Assembly: GCF_014269185.2 (NCBI RefSeq)
Contig: NZ_JABWRZ020000003.1
Span: 1 to 64,000, forward strand
Length of the DNA stretch: 64,000 nt
Source of the DNA: Pseudomonas oryzicola
GTDB taxonomy: Bacteria; Pseudomonadota; Gammaproteobacteria; Pseudomonadales; Pseudomonadaceae
Direction of reading: 5' to 3'
In this document: positions 26,323-35,744 of the stretch, piece by piece
Numbering within the stretch: the first letter of the stretch is position 1
Layout: every line of letters starts with the position of its first letter
Position numbers and translations under genes: made by a program
The notes under the pieces: generated by a model
What the model was told of the DNA's origin: nothing
Databases searched by the model: none
Seen by the model: the letters and a program-made list of their open reading frames with translations, nothing else

Positions 26323-28398
26323 CTACTTCGGTGTACCGTGGACCACACCGGCGGTGTTATCCAGCAGGCTCTTGGTCGCCGTCTGGATATACGCCTCGAG
26401 CTTTTTCAGCATTTCCGGCTGATCCGGGCTTTCGATCAGCTCGGCCTTGAACTCGCGCCCCAGTTGGTAGCGGTACATGCGCGGGGTCATGTCCTTGGAC
26501 TCGATCAGGATGCGGTCGCCCTGCACCAGACCGACGATCTGTTCGCTGCCCGATGGCTTGATCATGCCCATGCCCTGGTCGCCCTCAGGCAGGTTGAGCA
26601 GGTCGCGACCCCAGCACTGGTGGCGCGCCTGGCCACCCAGGCGGCCCATGATGGTCGGCACGATGTCGACCTGGGTGCCCACGGTGTGGTTGACCGCGCC
26701 AAACTTCTCCTGGATGCCCGGGCCAATCAGCAGCAACGGCACGTTGAAGCGCCCCAGGTCCAGTTCAGTGACCTGCTGCTGGTTGCCAAAGCCATGGTCG
26801 CCGACGATGACGAACAGGGTTTCCTTGAAATACGGCTCCTTGCGCGCCTTCTCGAAGAACTGGCCCAGCGCCCAGTCCGAATAACGCATGGCGGTGAGGT
26901 GCTCATCCAGGCGGCCCTGGCCGGTGACCTTCTCCACCGGCAGGTCCTTGGGCAGCGCGTACGGTGTGTGGTTGGACAGGGTCTGCAACAGTGCGTAGAT
27001 CGGCTTCTTGCCGTCGTGCTTGGCCAGCTCTTCGGCGCCACGGTCAAACATGTCCTGGTCGGACACGCCCCAGGTCGGGTCGGAGAACACCGGGTTGACG
27101 AAGTCGTTACGGCCAATGAAGGTGGTCATGCCCTGGTTGCCGAAGAACCCGGACTGGTTATCCCAGGCGAAGTCGCCATTGTAGACGTACATGTCGTCGT
27201 AATCGCGGGCGCTGAGCAAGGCCGGCAGGCCAGACAGCTTGTGGCCGCCTTCCGGGGTCTGCATCAGGTATTCGAAGCCTGGCAGGTTGGGGAAGCAGGC
27301 CATGGTGGCGAACATGCCCTGGTGGGTATGGGTGCCGTTGGAGAAGAAGCGATCGAACAGCAGGCCCTCCTTGGCCAGCTTGTCGAAGTACGGGGTGATG
27401 TTGTTGGGGCTGCCCAGCGCACCCACCGAGTGGCCGGCAAAGCTTTCCATCAGGATCACCACCACGTTCTTGATCGGCAGGGTGCGCTCGGCCGGCGGCG
27501 TGAAGTCGCGGCGGATGGCAGCCTCGTCGGCGTCGACCAGCGTGTCGTTGGCGGTCAGCAGTTGCTCGCGCACGCTTTGCGTGGCCACGTCCTGCGGCAG
27601 CACCGGCTTCCAGATGTTGGCGCGGTCCTCGCCGAACCGGCTCTTGGCGGCATCGATCAGGGTCAGGGTGCCGTTCAGGCCCAGCTGGTTGACGAAGTTG
27701 GAATCGGTGGTGAAGGCATCACCCCAGCGCATCGGCGGGCCCTGGCGCAGGGTGCCCCGCGCGGCAACCACGGCCACCAGCAGGATTACCATGAACACGG
27801 CCAGGCGGTTGTACCACGGCGCTACGCGGCGCTGCGGGGTGGCTTCGCCGTTGCCATCGCCGCGGGTGATGCGGTCGATGCCCTTGAACAGCAGGCTCAG
27901 CAGCCAGGTACCGAACAGCCAGGCCAGCAGGTAACGCACCACCGGGAAGCCGTACCAGAGCATGCTCAACACGGTTTTCGGGTCTTCCTTGATGTACTGG
28001 AAGACCAGGCCGTTGAGGCGCTGGTGGAACTCGCGGTAGAAATCCATTTCCATCAGGCCGAGGAACATCACCACACTCGAGCTGATGGTCAGCCAGAAAC
28101 GAAACACGCCACGCCGGGCCATGGCCCAGGGGCTGAGGATGGCCAGCAGCAGCGGAATGCTCAGGTACACCACCACCCGCAAGTCGAAGCGCAGGCCGTT
28201 GAGGAAGCCTTCAGCGACAGTCGCATAGGAGGTTTCACCGATCATGTCGCTGTTGTAGACCAGCAGCGCCAGGCGCACGAGGCTGAGCATCAGCAGGATC
28301 ACCAGGCCGCTGAGCAGCGTATAGGCCAGGTGGGATTTCAGGGTCGGCGGGAACGGCGCTCGCGCGCCCCGTTGCTTCAAGGCGTCAGGGTTGGCCAT
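26323..28398 (-). CDS. LtaS-like membrane phosphoglycerol transferase/sulfatase
   Basis: 691 aa. Five hydrophobic segments in the first ~210 residues, then a periplasmic alkaline-phosphatase-fold domain. Catalytic Thr lies in FSNGTHTHQGMFATM, with metal ligands in VVVILMESFAG and VIVGDHGFGN, and further His residues in QARHQCWGRDLLN. Gram-negative relatives transfer phosphoglycerol or phosphoethanolamine to periplasmic glycans or lipids; substrate unknown. ATG 28398 follows AGGAC. Single gene. Confidence 0.87.
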   Translation of the reverse strand: MANPDALKQRGARAPFPPTLKSHLAYTLLSGLVILLMLSLVRLALLVYNSDMIGETSYATVAEGFLNGLRFDLRVVVYLSIPLLLAILSPWAMARRGVFRFWLTISSSVVMFLGLMEMDFYREFHQRLNGLVFQYIKEDPKTVLSMLWYGFPVVRYLLAWLFGTWLLSLLFKGIDRITRGDGNGEATPQRRVAPWYNRLAVFMVILLVAVVAARGTLRQGPPMRWGDAFTTDSNFVNQLGLNGTLTLIDAAKSRFGEDRANIWKPVLPQDVATQSVREQLLTANDTLVDADEAAIRRDFTPPAERTLPIKNVVVILMESFAGHSVGALGSPNNITPYFDKLAKEGLLFDRFFSNGTHTHQGMFATMACFPNLPGFEYLMQTPEGGHKLSGLPALLSARDYDDMYVYNGDFAWDNQSGFFGNQGMTTFIGRNDFVNPVFSDPTWGVSDQDMFDRGAEELAKHDGKKPIYALLQTLSNHTPYALPKDLPVEKVTGQGRLDEHLTAMRYSDWALGQFFEKARKEPYFKETLFVIVGDHGFGNQQQVTELDLGRFNVPLLLIGPGIQEKFGAVNHTVGTQVDIVPTIMGRLGGQARHQCWGRDLLNLPEGDQGMGMIKPSGSEQIVGLVQGDRILIESKDMTPRMYRYQLGREFKAELIESPDQPEMLKKLEAYIQTATKSLLDNTAGVVHGTPK

Positions 28399-28538
28399 GA
28401 ATGGGAAAGTCCTAGGATTGCGGTTTGCGGAGATGGCGCAGGTGTGAACCAACGCAGCATGGTGCGGGTGCGAATTCTGTTTAACCCAATGTGAAAATTT
28501 TGTCACGGGGGTGTTGCCGGTTTTGTCCGTTGCGCCGC

Positions 28539-28730
28539 TCAGAAACGCACATTACCCCGTGGCCCGGCTATCGCCCAGATCACCAGCCCCACCACCGGCA
28601 GCAGGGCAATCAGCAAGATCCACAGCACCTTGATACCCACCTCGCTGGCGCTTTTGATTACATTGAGAATGGCCCAGATATCCAGCGCCAGGATGATCAG
28701 CCCGACCAGGCTGTTGAATGTCGACCCCAT
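28539..28730 (-). CDS. PLDc_N-domain small membrane protein
   Basis: 63 aa with two transmembrane helices. The end VVGLVIWAIAGPRGN is the hallmark of the phospholipase-D N-terminal membrane module (PLDc_N), here without any PLD domain. AGGAG precedes ATG 28730. Function unknown. Confidence 0.82.
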   Translation of the reverse strand: MGSTFNSLVGLIILALDIWAILNVIKSASEVGIKVLWILLIALLPVVGLVIWAIAGPRGNVRF

Positions 28731-28855
28731 GGCAAAACTCCTGTGAAAGGCTTTGCTGCACAGCATAGCCAGCTATCACGTCGATAGAAGGGAATCCTTG
28801 GCCGTTTGCCCGGGTCACTGCATAAACTGGCCCATCCACCGATTTCGAGGTTGCC

Positions 28856-29794
28856 ATGCCACCTGCACACACCCACAGCGTCGTCCCGCCGTCAGGCATC
28901 AGTGCCTGGCGCCAGCAGATCAACAACAGCCCGTGGATCGGCGCCGGCCTGGCGCTGAGCCTGCTGGCGGTGCTGGTACTGCTGGGGGCAAGCCTGTGGA
29001 ACGCCATTCACGGCGACCATGCACAGCACCTGCACCTGGCGACGCTGGGGGGGCTGTCCGGCTTCGGCGCGACGGCCCTGGGTGCAGTGCTGGCAGTGGT
29101 GCTGCGTGACGTCAGCACGCGAAGCCAGGACGTGATGCTGGGCTTTGCCGCCGGCATGATGCTCGCAGCCAGTTCGTTCTCACTGATTCTGCCGGGCCTG
29201 GAGGCTGCCCGGGAAATCACCGGCAATGGCCCTGCTGCGGCCCTTACCGTAGTCGTGGGCATGGGCCTGGGCGTGCTGCTGATGCTCGGCCTGGACCGTT
29301 TTACCCCGCACGAGCACGAACGCGTCGGCTTAGCCGGGCCGGAAACCGAACGGTTCAGCCGGGTCTGGCTGTTCGTGCTGGCAATCACCCTGCATAACCT
29401 GCCCGAAGGCATGGCGATCGGCGTGAGCTTTGCCAACGGCGACATGAACATCGGCCTGCCGCTGACCTCCGCCATCGCCATTCAGGACATCCCCGAAGGG
29501 CTGGCCGTGGCCCTGGCCTTGCGTGCCACCGGGTTGTCGAACCTGAAAGCGGCGCTGGTGGCGATCGGATCGGGGCTGATGGAGCCGCTGGGCGCAGTGA
29601 TCGGCCTGGGTATCTCGACCGGCTTTGCCCTGGCCTACCCGATCAGCATGGGGCTGGCGGCAGGGGCGATGATCTTCGTGGTAAGCCATGAGGTGATTCC
29701 CGAAACCCACCGCAATGGGCACCAGACCACCGCGACCCTGGGGCTGATGGGTGGGTTTGCGGTGATGATGTTTCTGGATACGGCGCTGGGCTGA
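28856..29794 (+). CDS. ZIP-family metal transporter
   Basis: 312 aa, eight hydrophobic segments with the binuclear metal site of ZIP carriers in helices 4 and 5: ITLHNLPEGMAIG and AIQDIPEGLAVAL. A His-rich cytoplasmic segment (HGDHAQHLH) is near residue 55. It imports Zn2+ or other divalent cations across the inner membrane. No Zur-type operator recognised. Divergent from the PLDc_N gene. Confidence 0.93.
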   Translation: MPPAHTHSVVPPSGISAWRQQINNSPWIGAGLALSLLAVLVLLGASLWNAIHGDHAQHLHLATLGGLSGFGATALGAVLAVVLRDVSTRSQDVMLGFAAGMMLAASSFSLILPGLEAAREITGNGPAAALTVVVGMGLGVLLMLGLDRFTPHEHERVGLAGPETERFSRVWLFVLAITLHNLPEGMAIGVSFANGDMNIGLPLTSAIAIQDIPEGLAVALALRATGLSNLKAALVAIGSGLMEPLGAVIGLGISTGFALAYPISMGLAAGAMIFVVSHEVIPETHRNGHQTTATLGLMGGFAVMMFLDTALG

Positions 29795-29811
29795 AGTTGC
29801 CAACTGCCTGG

Positions 29812-29890
29812 GCCGGACTCTTCGCGGATAAATCCGCTCCTACCGGGAGATCACTCGGCCTGTAGGAGCGGATTTATCCGCGAAGAAGCG
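29812..29890. repeat. Inverted pair of REP elements
   Basis: Opposed copies at 29812-29847 and 29859-29890 with the GCGGATAAATCCGC core variant, between convergent genes. Confidence 0.9.
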
Positions 29891-29900
29891 AAACATGCAA

Positions 29901-30431
29901 TCAGACGTGTACCGCTACCTTCAAGGCTTCCAGGGCTGGCTCAACCCTGATGCCCACTTCCGCCCCCAGCTCCAGCACCCGTGCCAGGTCGTTCTGCCCC
30001 ACCATCACCATCTGCAGCTCGTCATCCAGCAACTGACTGAAGTTGAGCAGTACATACCCCCCCGCCTCTTTGTTCAGCGCACCCATCTGCACCTGGATGC
30101 GGTTGAGCGCGGTCAGCGGCTCGGTGCGGGCCAGCTGCTTGGGTTTGAGAGTGAACGGTACGCTCTGGTCGAACGAAGCGCTGATCTGCTCGAACAGCGC
30201 CTGGTAACTGTCGGCCTGGAACAGCACAGTGTCCGGCAGGCTGCCCAGCACTACCCATTCGCCCAGCGGGATAGGGAAGCTGTCGTCGTAGTTGATGTCG
30301 GGGTTGGCGGCGAGGAAGGCAGCCGGGTCGGCGTAGGCCTGGGCGGCTTCGTCGGCGATGCGCTCGATGTCCTCCTCGCGCATGCAGCCAGCGCCAATGA
30401 GGCTGATGAATTCGAGCAACTGAGTTTTCAT
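29901..30431 (-). CDS. Hypothetical cytoplasmic protein
   Basis: 176 aa from ATG 30431. No signal peptide or membrane helix. Alternates helical (REEDIERIADEAAQAYADP) and beta segments (GGYVLLNFSQLLDDELQMVMVG). Codon use and length argue for a real gene. Not recognised. An in-frame upstream ATG at 30476 is possible. Confidence 0.7.
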   Translation of the reverse strand: MKTQLLEFISLIGAGCMREEDIERIADEAAQAYADPAAFLAANPDINYDDSFPIPLGEWVVLGSLPDTVLFQADSYQALFEQISASFDQSVPFTLKPKQLARTEPLTALNRIQVQMGALNKEAGGYVLLNFSQLLDDELQMVMVGQNDLARVLELGAEVGIRVEPALEALKVAVHV

Positions 30432-30490
30432 GAAAGGGGCCTGCGACGGATGAAAAGTCGCCAAGGATAGCCGCAAATGCCCCCTTGCAG

Positions 30491-31015
30491 TTAGCCGGCC
30501 AGCGCTTGCAGACGTGCTGCGGCGTCCACTGCGCCCATGGTTTGCGCCGCCATCAGCGCGGTGGCGCCGCGGGCATCCTGGCGCGCCGGGTCGGCGCCCT
30601 GGGCCAGCAGGTAGTCGAGGATTTCGCCGCGGTTGAACATGGCCGCCAGCATCAAGGCGGTGCGGCCATCCTGCGCGGCGGCATCCACCGGCACGCCGTG
30701 CTCGAGCAGCAGGCGGATCATGGCCAGGTCGCCCTTGAACGCGGCACCGGCGATGGGCAACTGGCCGTTGTCATTGGCAATCAGCGGGTCGGCGCCGTGT
30801 GCCAGCAGCACCCGCACGGCGTCATGATGGCCGTGGTAGCTGGCCAGCATCAGCAAGGTATCGCCCTTGTGGTTACGCAGGTTGGCCGGCAGGCCGCTGG
30901 CCAGCAAGCGCCCGAGCATGTCGGCATCGCCCTGGCGGGCACGGTCGAATACCTGCTCGGCGAAAGCGGCCGCTTCGTCTGCGGTCATGGTGGCGGGTGC
31001 GGTTTGGGGGGACAT
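30491..31015 (-). CDS. Ankyrin-repeat protein
   Basis: 174 aa. After a ~30-residue helical lead there are four ankyrin repeats, for example HKGDTLLMLASYHGHHDAVR followed by VLLAHGADP, and QDGRTALMLAAMFNRGEILD. No signal peptide, so cytoplasmic protein-protein interaction. Some pseudomonad ankyrins (AnkB) support catalase, but no catalase lies here. AGGAGG before ATG 31015. Confidence 0.88.
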   Translation of the reverse strand: MSPQTAPATMTADEAAAFAEQVFDRARQGDADMLGRLLASGLPANLRNHKGDTLLMLASYHGHHDAVRVLLAHGADPLIANDNGQLPIAGAAFKGDLAMIRLLLEHGVPVDAAAQDGRTALMLAAMFNRGEILDYLLAQGADPARQDARGATALMAAQTMGAVDAAARLQALAG

Positions 31016-31282
31016 CGGGAACCTCCTGGCATCAAACATTGCCCAAGTGTTTGTCAGGCCCCGGTTGCCGGTCAAAGGTTCAGTTTCTATCGCGTCGATA
31101 GGCGACAGGCGGGCCGTGCAAAATGCACTGTGCAAAATGCACGACCTTGCAGATTGCACGGCAAGCCATTTTCAAAATTCTCATAACCAGTTGATTTCAA
31201 AGGATATTTGCAAAGACGAACGCTTGGCACGGTCAGTGCAATCTACCTGTTCACGATTGCCACTAACCTGCCAGGAGTTGAT

Positions 31283-31555
31283 ATGGACCTCATCCAGGAA
31301 AAGTTCGTCTCGGTATTTCCAGCCTACCAGGTCACGACCCAGCCCCGTCCGGACGGCGGTATCCTGCTGACCCTGCGCGCGGCCGACGGCAAGGTTACCC
31401 GTCGGGTGCTGACCTACGGCCAACTGCACAGCGCCGAACAGCTGTCGTGGGCGATCAGCGCCATCCGCCGTGACCTGGCCGAGCAGGCCAGCGAGTTGCC
31501 GGTGATTTCCATGCTGCAAAGCCAGCAGCGCTTCGCTCTGCCTACCTACCGCTGA
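31283..31555 (+). CDS. DUF3509 protein
   Basis: 90 aa from ATG 31283, behind CAGGAG. Matches the DUF3509 pattern of Pseudomonas (FVSVFPAYQVTTQPRPDGG, RRVLTYGQLHSAEQL). Function unknown. The upstream ~260 bases to the ankyrin gene are AT-richer and hold tandem GTGCAAAATGCAC-like words near 31120-31142. Confidence 0.82.
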   Translation: MDLIQEKFVSVFPAYQVTTQPRPDGGILLTLRAADGKVTRRVLTYGQLHSAEQLSWAISAIRRDLAEQASELPVISMLQSQQRFALPTYR

Positions 31556-31574
31556 GCCTGGGCTTGGCTGAACT

Positions 31575-31613
31575 AGCCTCTTCGCGGGCGGGCAAGCCCG
31601 CGAAGAGGCCGGT
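31575..31613. repeat. Single extended REP palindrome
   Basis: One REP whose arms are almost fully symmetric (GCCTCTTCGCGGGC and GCCCGCGAAGAGGC); sits between convergent genes and may terminate both. Confidence 0.85.
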
Positions 31614-31620
31614 AAAGCCA

Positions 31621-32157
31621 TTACAATTCATCGATACCCAGAAACGCCCTGGCACTTTCATCCCCGGTAAAACGCGGCTGCACACCTTTCTCGCTGGCAT
31701 ACAGGCGCAGCGCCAGGCAAAAAGGCGTATCGCCCAGCTCTACCCAGCGTCGGGTCCCCGCCGGCACCACCAACTGGTCGCCCTTCTCGCACAGCAGCGA
31801 ATACACCCAGTCGCCCGAACGCAGGCCAACCTGGGCACGCCCGCTGATCACGGCAAACACCTCGTCAGCGTCATGCACGTGTTCATCGCGCAGGTCTACC
31901 TGCGCCGGGTCGGCACCATCGCGGTTGAGCACCACGAAGGCTTTGCTGCCATGCGCTGTCATCAACTGGTCCAGGTGCTCGCGGCAGGCGCACAGGACCT
32001 CCTCCTCGGCCGTGCCCGGGCGCACCCGCAGGCCATGTTCGGCATGGGCAAAAACCACGCCCTGTTCGGCCAGGGTGGCGGCGAGGTCATCGTGATGGGT
32101 CAGCACCTTGTTCGGCAGCTCCGGGCTGGAAGTGTGAAAAACGCTGAGAATGCTCAT
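31621..32157 (-). CDS. Acireductone dioxygenase-like cupin protein
   Basis: 178 aa. Resembles acireductone dioxygenase (MtnD) along its whole length: FHTSSPELPNKVLTH start, cupin motif 1 EHVHDADEVFAVISG with two His and one Glu ligand, cupin motif 2 LVVPAGTRRWVELG. The fourth metal ligand of ARD lies in PAGTKHW; here that His is Arg, so the canonical 3-His/1-Glu site looks incomplete. No other methionine-salvage gene is adjacent. Start codon overlaps the MFS stop (TGATG), so the two are coupled. Confidence 0.78.
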   Translation of the reverse strand: MSILSVFHTSSPELPNKVLTHHDDLAATLAEQGVVFAHAEHGLRVRPGTAEEEVLCACREHLDQLMTAHGSKAFVVLNRDGADPAQVDLRDEHVHDADEVFAVISGRAQVGLRSGDWVYSLLCEKGDQLVVPAGTRRWVELGDTPFCLALRLYASEKGVQPRFTGDESARAFLGIDEL

Positions 32158-33314
32158 CAGGGGCGGGTCCTGGTCGTTTGCGAACAAAGGGCAATGATAA
32201 CGGCTGCGGCCAAGGCTGCGGCGCTGGCCATACCAAAGGTGAAGGTGGGCCCCAGCAGTTTCCAGCTATAGCCCGAATACAACGCCCCCAGCGCCCCGCC
32301 GGTGCCGGACAGCGCCGCATACAGCGCCTGGCCCTGGCCCTGCTGACGAGCGCCGAAGCTGGCCTGGACGAACGCGATGCTGGCAGCGTGGAAGCAGCCG
32401 AAGGTGGCCGCGTGCAGCAGCTGGGCGAATACCAGCACTGCCGGCTCGCCGGCCAGGTTGCCCAGCAACAGCCAGCGCAGCGCCGCCAGCACGAAGCTGG
32501 CCAACAGCACCCGCTGCACGGAAAAGCGCGCGAAAATCCGGCTCATGAACATGAACACCAGCACTTCAGCGACTACCCCAAGCGCCCACAACAAGCCGAT
32601 GGCACCACGGCTGTAGCCCAGGTGTTCGAGGTGCAGGGTGAGGAAGGTGTAGTACGGCCCGTGGCTGAGTTGCATCAACGCCACGCAGGCGTAGAACGCG
32701 ATCACCCCGGGGGCACGCAGTTGCTGCAGGAAGCCACCGGCGCTGCGGCGCTCGCCCTGTTCCAGCGGTTGTGCATTGGGCACCCACAGGCTGGCGGCGA
32801 CGATCCCGGCCATGATCGTGACCAGGGCCACCGGGTAGATATCCAGGCTCAGCCACTCGAACAGCCGGCCCAGGCCGACCACAGTGAGGATGAAGCCGAT
32901 CGAGCCCCACAGGCGCACCTGGCTGTAGCGGGCGGTTTGCCCGTGCAGGTGGGCCAGGGTGATGACCTCGAACTGTGGCAGCACCGCGTGCCAGAAGAAC
33001 GCATGCAAAGCCATGACCAGCGCCAGCCAGGCATAGCTCTTGCCGAAGAAGATCAGGGCGAAGGTGGCCAGGGTCGACAACGCGCCCAGGCGCACGATCA
33101 GCAAGCGCTGGCCGCTGCGATCGCCCAGCCAGCCCCACAGGTTGGGGGCGACGCAACGCATGAGCATGGGGATGGCCACCAGTTCGCCGATACGCGCCGG
33201 GGAGAAGCCCAGGTGGTCGAAATACAACGCCAGGAACGGGGCGGTGGAGCCGAGCAGGGCGAAGTAGAACAGGTAGAAGCTGGACAGGCGCCAGTAGGGG
33301 ATTGGTTGCTGCAT
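32157..33314 (-). CDS. MFS transporter, HcaT-like
   Basis: 385 aa, 12 hydrophobic segments. The early WRLSSFYLFYFALLGSTAPF, motif GWLGDRSGQRLL and central RLWGSIGFILTVVGLG are typical of the HcaT/nucleoside-symporter-like MFS group. Substrate unknown; the coupled cupin gene suggests a shared small metabolite. ATG 33314. Confidence 0.88.
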   Translation of the reverse strand: MQQPIPYWRLSSFYLFYFALLGSTAPFLALYFDHLGFSPARIGELVAIPMLMRCVAPNLWGWLGDRSGQRLLIVRLGALSTLATFALIFFGKSYAWLALVMALHAFFWHAVLPQFEVITLAHLHGQTARYSQVRLWGSIGFILTVVGLGRLFEWLSLDIYPVALVTIMAGIVAASLWVPNAQPLEQGERRSAGGFLQQLRAPGVIAFYACVALMQLSHGPYYTFLTLHLEHLGYSRGAIGLLWALGVVAEVLVFMFMSRIFARFSVQRVLLASFVLAALRWLLLGNLAGEPAVLVFAQLLHAATFGCFHAASIAFVQASFGARQQGQGQALYAALSGTGGALGALYSGYSWKLLGPTFTFGMASAAALAAAVIIALCSQTTRTRP

Positions 33315-33337
33315 GGGATGCCCTTGTGGGGACCTGT

Positions 33338-33437
33338 GCCGGCCTCTTCGCGGGCGCGCCCGCTCCCACAGGGAACCCACAGACTCTGAAAGCGGTGATG
33401 AACCTGTGGGAGCGGGCATGCCCGCGAAGAGGCCGGT
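33338..33437. repeat. Inverted pair of REP elements
   Basis: Two full 35-bp REPs facing each other, 33338-33372 and 33403-33437, between aroC and the MFS gene. Confidence 0.93.
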
Positions 33438-33446
33438 ACTGGCGAA

Positions 33447-34538
33447 TCAGAGCTGGCCCAGCACCGGGGTGTCCACTTTCACATCGGCATTCTGCGCACG
33501 GTGGCGCAGCAGATGGTCCATCAGCGCAATGGCCATCATCGCCTCGGCGATCGGCGTGGCACGGATGCCCACGCACGGGTCGTGGCGGCCCTTGGTGATG
33601 ACGTCTACCGGGTTGCCGTCGATGTCGATGGAGCGGCCCGGGGTGGTAATGCTGGAGGTCGGTTTCAGCGCCAGGTGGGCAACGATCGGCTGGCCCGAAG
33701 AGATGCCACCGAGGATGCCGCCAGCGTTGTTGCTGAGGAAGCCTTGCGGAGTCAGCTCATCACGGTGTTCCGTACCGCGCTGGGCCACGCAGGCGAAGCC
33801 GGCACCGATTTCCACACCCTTGACTGCGTTGATGCTCATCAGCGCGTGGGCCAGCTCGGCATCCAGGCGGTCGAAGATCGGCTCGCCCAGGCCCGGCATC
33901 ACACCTTCGGCGACCACGGTGATCCTGGCGCCCACCGAATCCTGGTCGCGGCGCAGCTGGTCCATGTAGGCCTCCAGCTCCGGCACCTTGCTCGGGTCGG
34001 GGCTGAAGAAGGTGTTCTGTTCCACCGACTCCCAGCTCTTGAACGGGATTTCGATCGGACCCAGCTGGCTCATGTAGCCACGCACGCTGATGCCCTGGGT
34101 GGCCAGGTACTTCTTGGCGATGGCGCCGGCGGCCACGCGCATGGCAGTTTCGCGGGCCGAGCTGCGGCCACCGCCGCGGTAGTCGCGGATGCCGTACTTG
34201 TGGTGGTAGGTGTAGTCGGCATGGGCCGGGCGGAACAGGTCCTTGATCGCCGAATAGTCCTTGGACTTCTGGTCGGTGTTGCGGATCAGCAGGCCGATCG
34301 AGCAGCCGGTGGTGCGGCCTTCGAAGACGCCGGAGAGGATCTCCACCTCGTCGGCTTCCTGGCGCTGGGTGGTGTGCCGGCTGGTGCCGGGCTTGCGCCG
34401 GTCCAGGTCGTGCTGCAGGTCGGCCAGGGAAATTTCCAGGCCCGGTGGGCATCCATCGACAATGGCGACCAACGCCGGGCCATGGCTCTCGCCAGCGGTG
34501 GTGACAGTGAACAGCTTGCCGTAGGTATTGCCGGACAT
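33447..34538 (-). CDS. aroC: Chorismate synthase
   Basis: 363 aa, standard length. Catalyses the last shikimate-pathway step, converting EPSP to chorismate with reduced FMN. Signatures: [18 protein letters not shown] near the N-terminus, [20 protein letters not shown] in the centre and [17 protein letters not shown] near the end. ATG 34538. Tends to neighbour prmB and smrB in gammaproteobacteria; prmB is 2 kb upstream here. Confidence 0.98.
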   Translation of the reverse strand: MSGNTYGKLFTVTTAGESHGPALVAIVDGCPPGLEISLADLQHDLDRRKPGTSRHTTQRQEADEVEILSGVFEGRTTGCSIGLLIRNTDQKSKDYSAIKDLFRPAHADYTYHHKYGIRDYRGGGRSSARETAMRVAAGAIAKKYLATQGISVRGYMSQLGPIEIPFKSWESVEQNTFFSPDPSKVPELEAYMDQLRRDQDSVGARITVVAEGVMPGLGEPIFDRLDAELAHALMSINAVKGVEIGAGFACVAQRGTEHRDELTPQGFLSNNAGGILGGISSGQPIVAHLALKPTSSITTPGRSIDIDGNPVDVITKGRHDPCVGIRATPIAEAMMAIALMDHLLRHRAQNADVKVDTPVLGQL

Positions 34539-34719
34539 GGACGCTCCGCGAGATCTGCCTGAAGTGAACGAAAGCGGCAGTATACAGATGGATTGCTCGC
34601 CTGTGCTGGGCATCGTGATCCTGTGGGTTTACCAGCGAGAGGCCGCGCCTGGCATGCTCAGGCCGAGAACCTTCCCAAGGACATAGGGTCAAACTGACAT
34701 CTCCCCACTGTAGTACCGC

Positions 34720-35679
34720 ATGATGTCGCGCCTCGTCGCCCTGTTCTTCCTGCTGTGCACCGGCCTGGCCCAGGCCGCCCCCACCGTGCTGCAACGCCCG
34801 ATCGACCTCGATACCGGCCAGGGTGTGCTGCACGGCAGCCTGCTGCTGCCACAGCAGGCCACCCCGCCGCCAGTGGTGCTGATCATCGCCGGCTCCGGCC
34901 CCACCGACCGCGACGGCAACAACCCGGCCTCGGGCCGGGTCGACAACCTCAAGCGCCTGGCCCTGCTGTTGGCCAACGAACACATCGCCAGCGTCCGCTA
35001 CGACAAGCGCGGGGTCGCCGCCAGCCAGCCGGCCACCCCCGACGAGCGTGACCTCAGCGTGGAGCGCTACGTGGCCGATGTGGTCGCCTGGAGCCACAAG
35101 CTGAAGGCCGACCCGCGCTTTGGCCCGCTGATCCTGATCGGCCATAGCGAAGGCGCGCTGATCGCCAGCCTGGCCGCCGAACAGGCCGGCGCCAGCGCGG
35201 TGATTACCTTGGCCGGCAGTGGCCGGCCGCTGGCCGATGTGCTGCGCGAGCAATTGGCCCAGCGCCTGCCGCCGGCGCAACTGGCCGGTGGCAGCGCCCT
35301 GCTCGACCGCCTGCAGGCCGGGCAAACCAGCCTGGAAGTACCGGCACCGCTGCGCCAGGTGTTCCGCCCCAGCGTGCAGCCCTACCTGATTTCGCTGTTC
35401 CGGCAGAACCCGGCGGCGGCCTTTGCCCGCTTGCCCATGCCCGCACTGATCGTGCAGGGGCGCAACGACGTGCAGGTGGATGTGGACGACGCCGAGCGGC
35501 TCAAGGCGGCCAAGCCGGATGCCCAGCTGGTCCTGATCGACGGCATGAACCATATGTTGCGCATCAGCCCCAAGGGCATGAGCCAGCAACGCGACAGCTA
35601 CCTCAACCCCGAGCTGCCGCTGGCGCGCGAGCTGGGTGAGCGGATCGTGACGTTCATCCAGCATTTGCCTTCGGCGTGA
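34720..35679 (+). CDS. Secreted alpha/beta hydrolase
   Basis: 319 aa with a signal peptide (about 1-19, cut after AQA). GSGPTDRDGNN is the oxyanion-loop region, GHSEGA holds the nucleophile serine (about residue 142), and GMNHML carries the catalytic His. The family includes esterases and peptidase-S9-like enzymes; substrate unknown. Tandem ATGs at 34720/34723 without a strong ribosome site. Confidence 0.87.
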   Translation: MMSRLVALFFLLCTGLAQAAPTVLQRPIDLDTGQGVLHGSLLLPQQATPPPVVLIIAGSGPTDRDGNNPASGRVDNLKRLALLLANEHIASVRYDKRGVAASQPATPDERDLSVERYVADVVAWSHKLKADPRFGPLILIGHSEGALIASLAAEQAGASAVITLAGSGRPLADVLREQLAQRLPPAQLAGGSALLDRLQAGQTSLEVPAPLRQVFRPSVQPYLISLFRQNPAAAFARLPMPALIVQGRNDVQVDVDDAERLKAAKPDAQLVLIDGMNHMLRISPKGMSQQRDSYLNPELPLARELGERIVTFIQHLPSA

Positions 35680-35744
35680 GGTAAACGGGCTCAGGTCTCG
35701 GGCATGCCTGCCGATACAGCAGGCATAGCCGAGGACAAGCCCTG

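Noticed and set aside
26230..28494. 754-codon plus-strand open frame
   Set aside because: Exact antisense of the LtaS-like gene, which has clear catalytic motifs; the frame is open only because of high GC.
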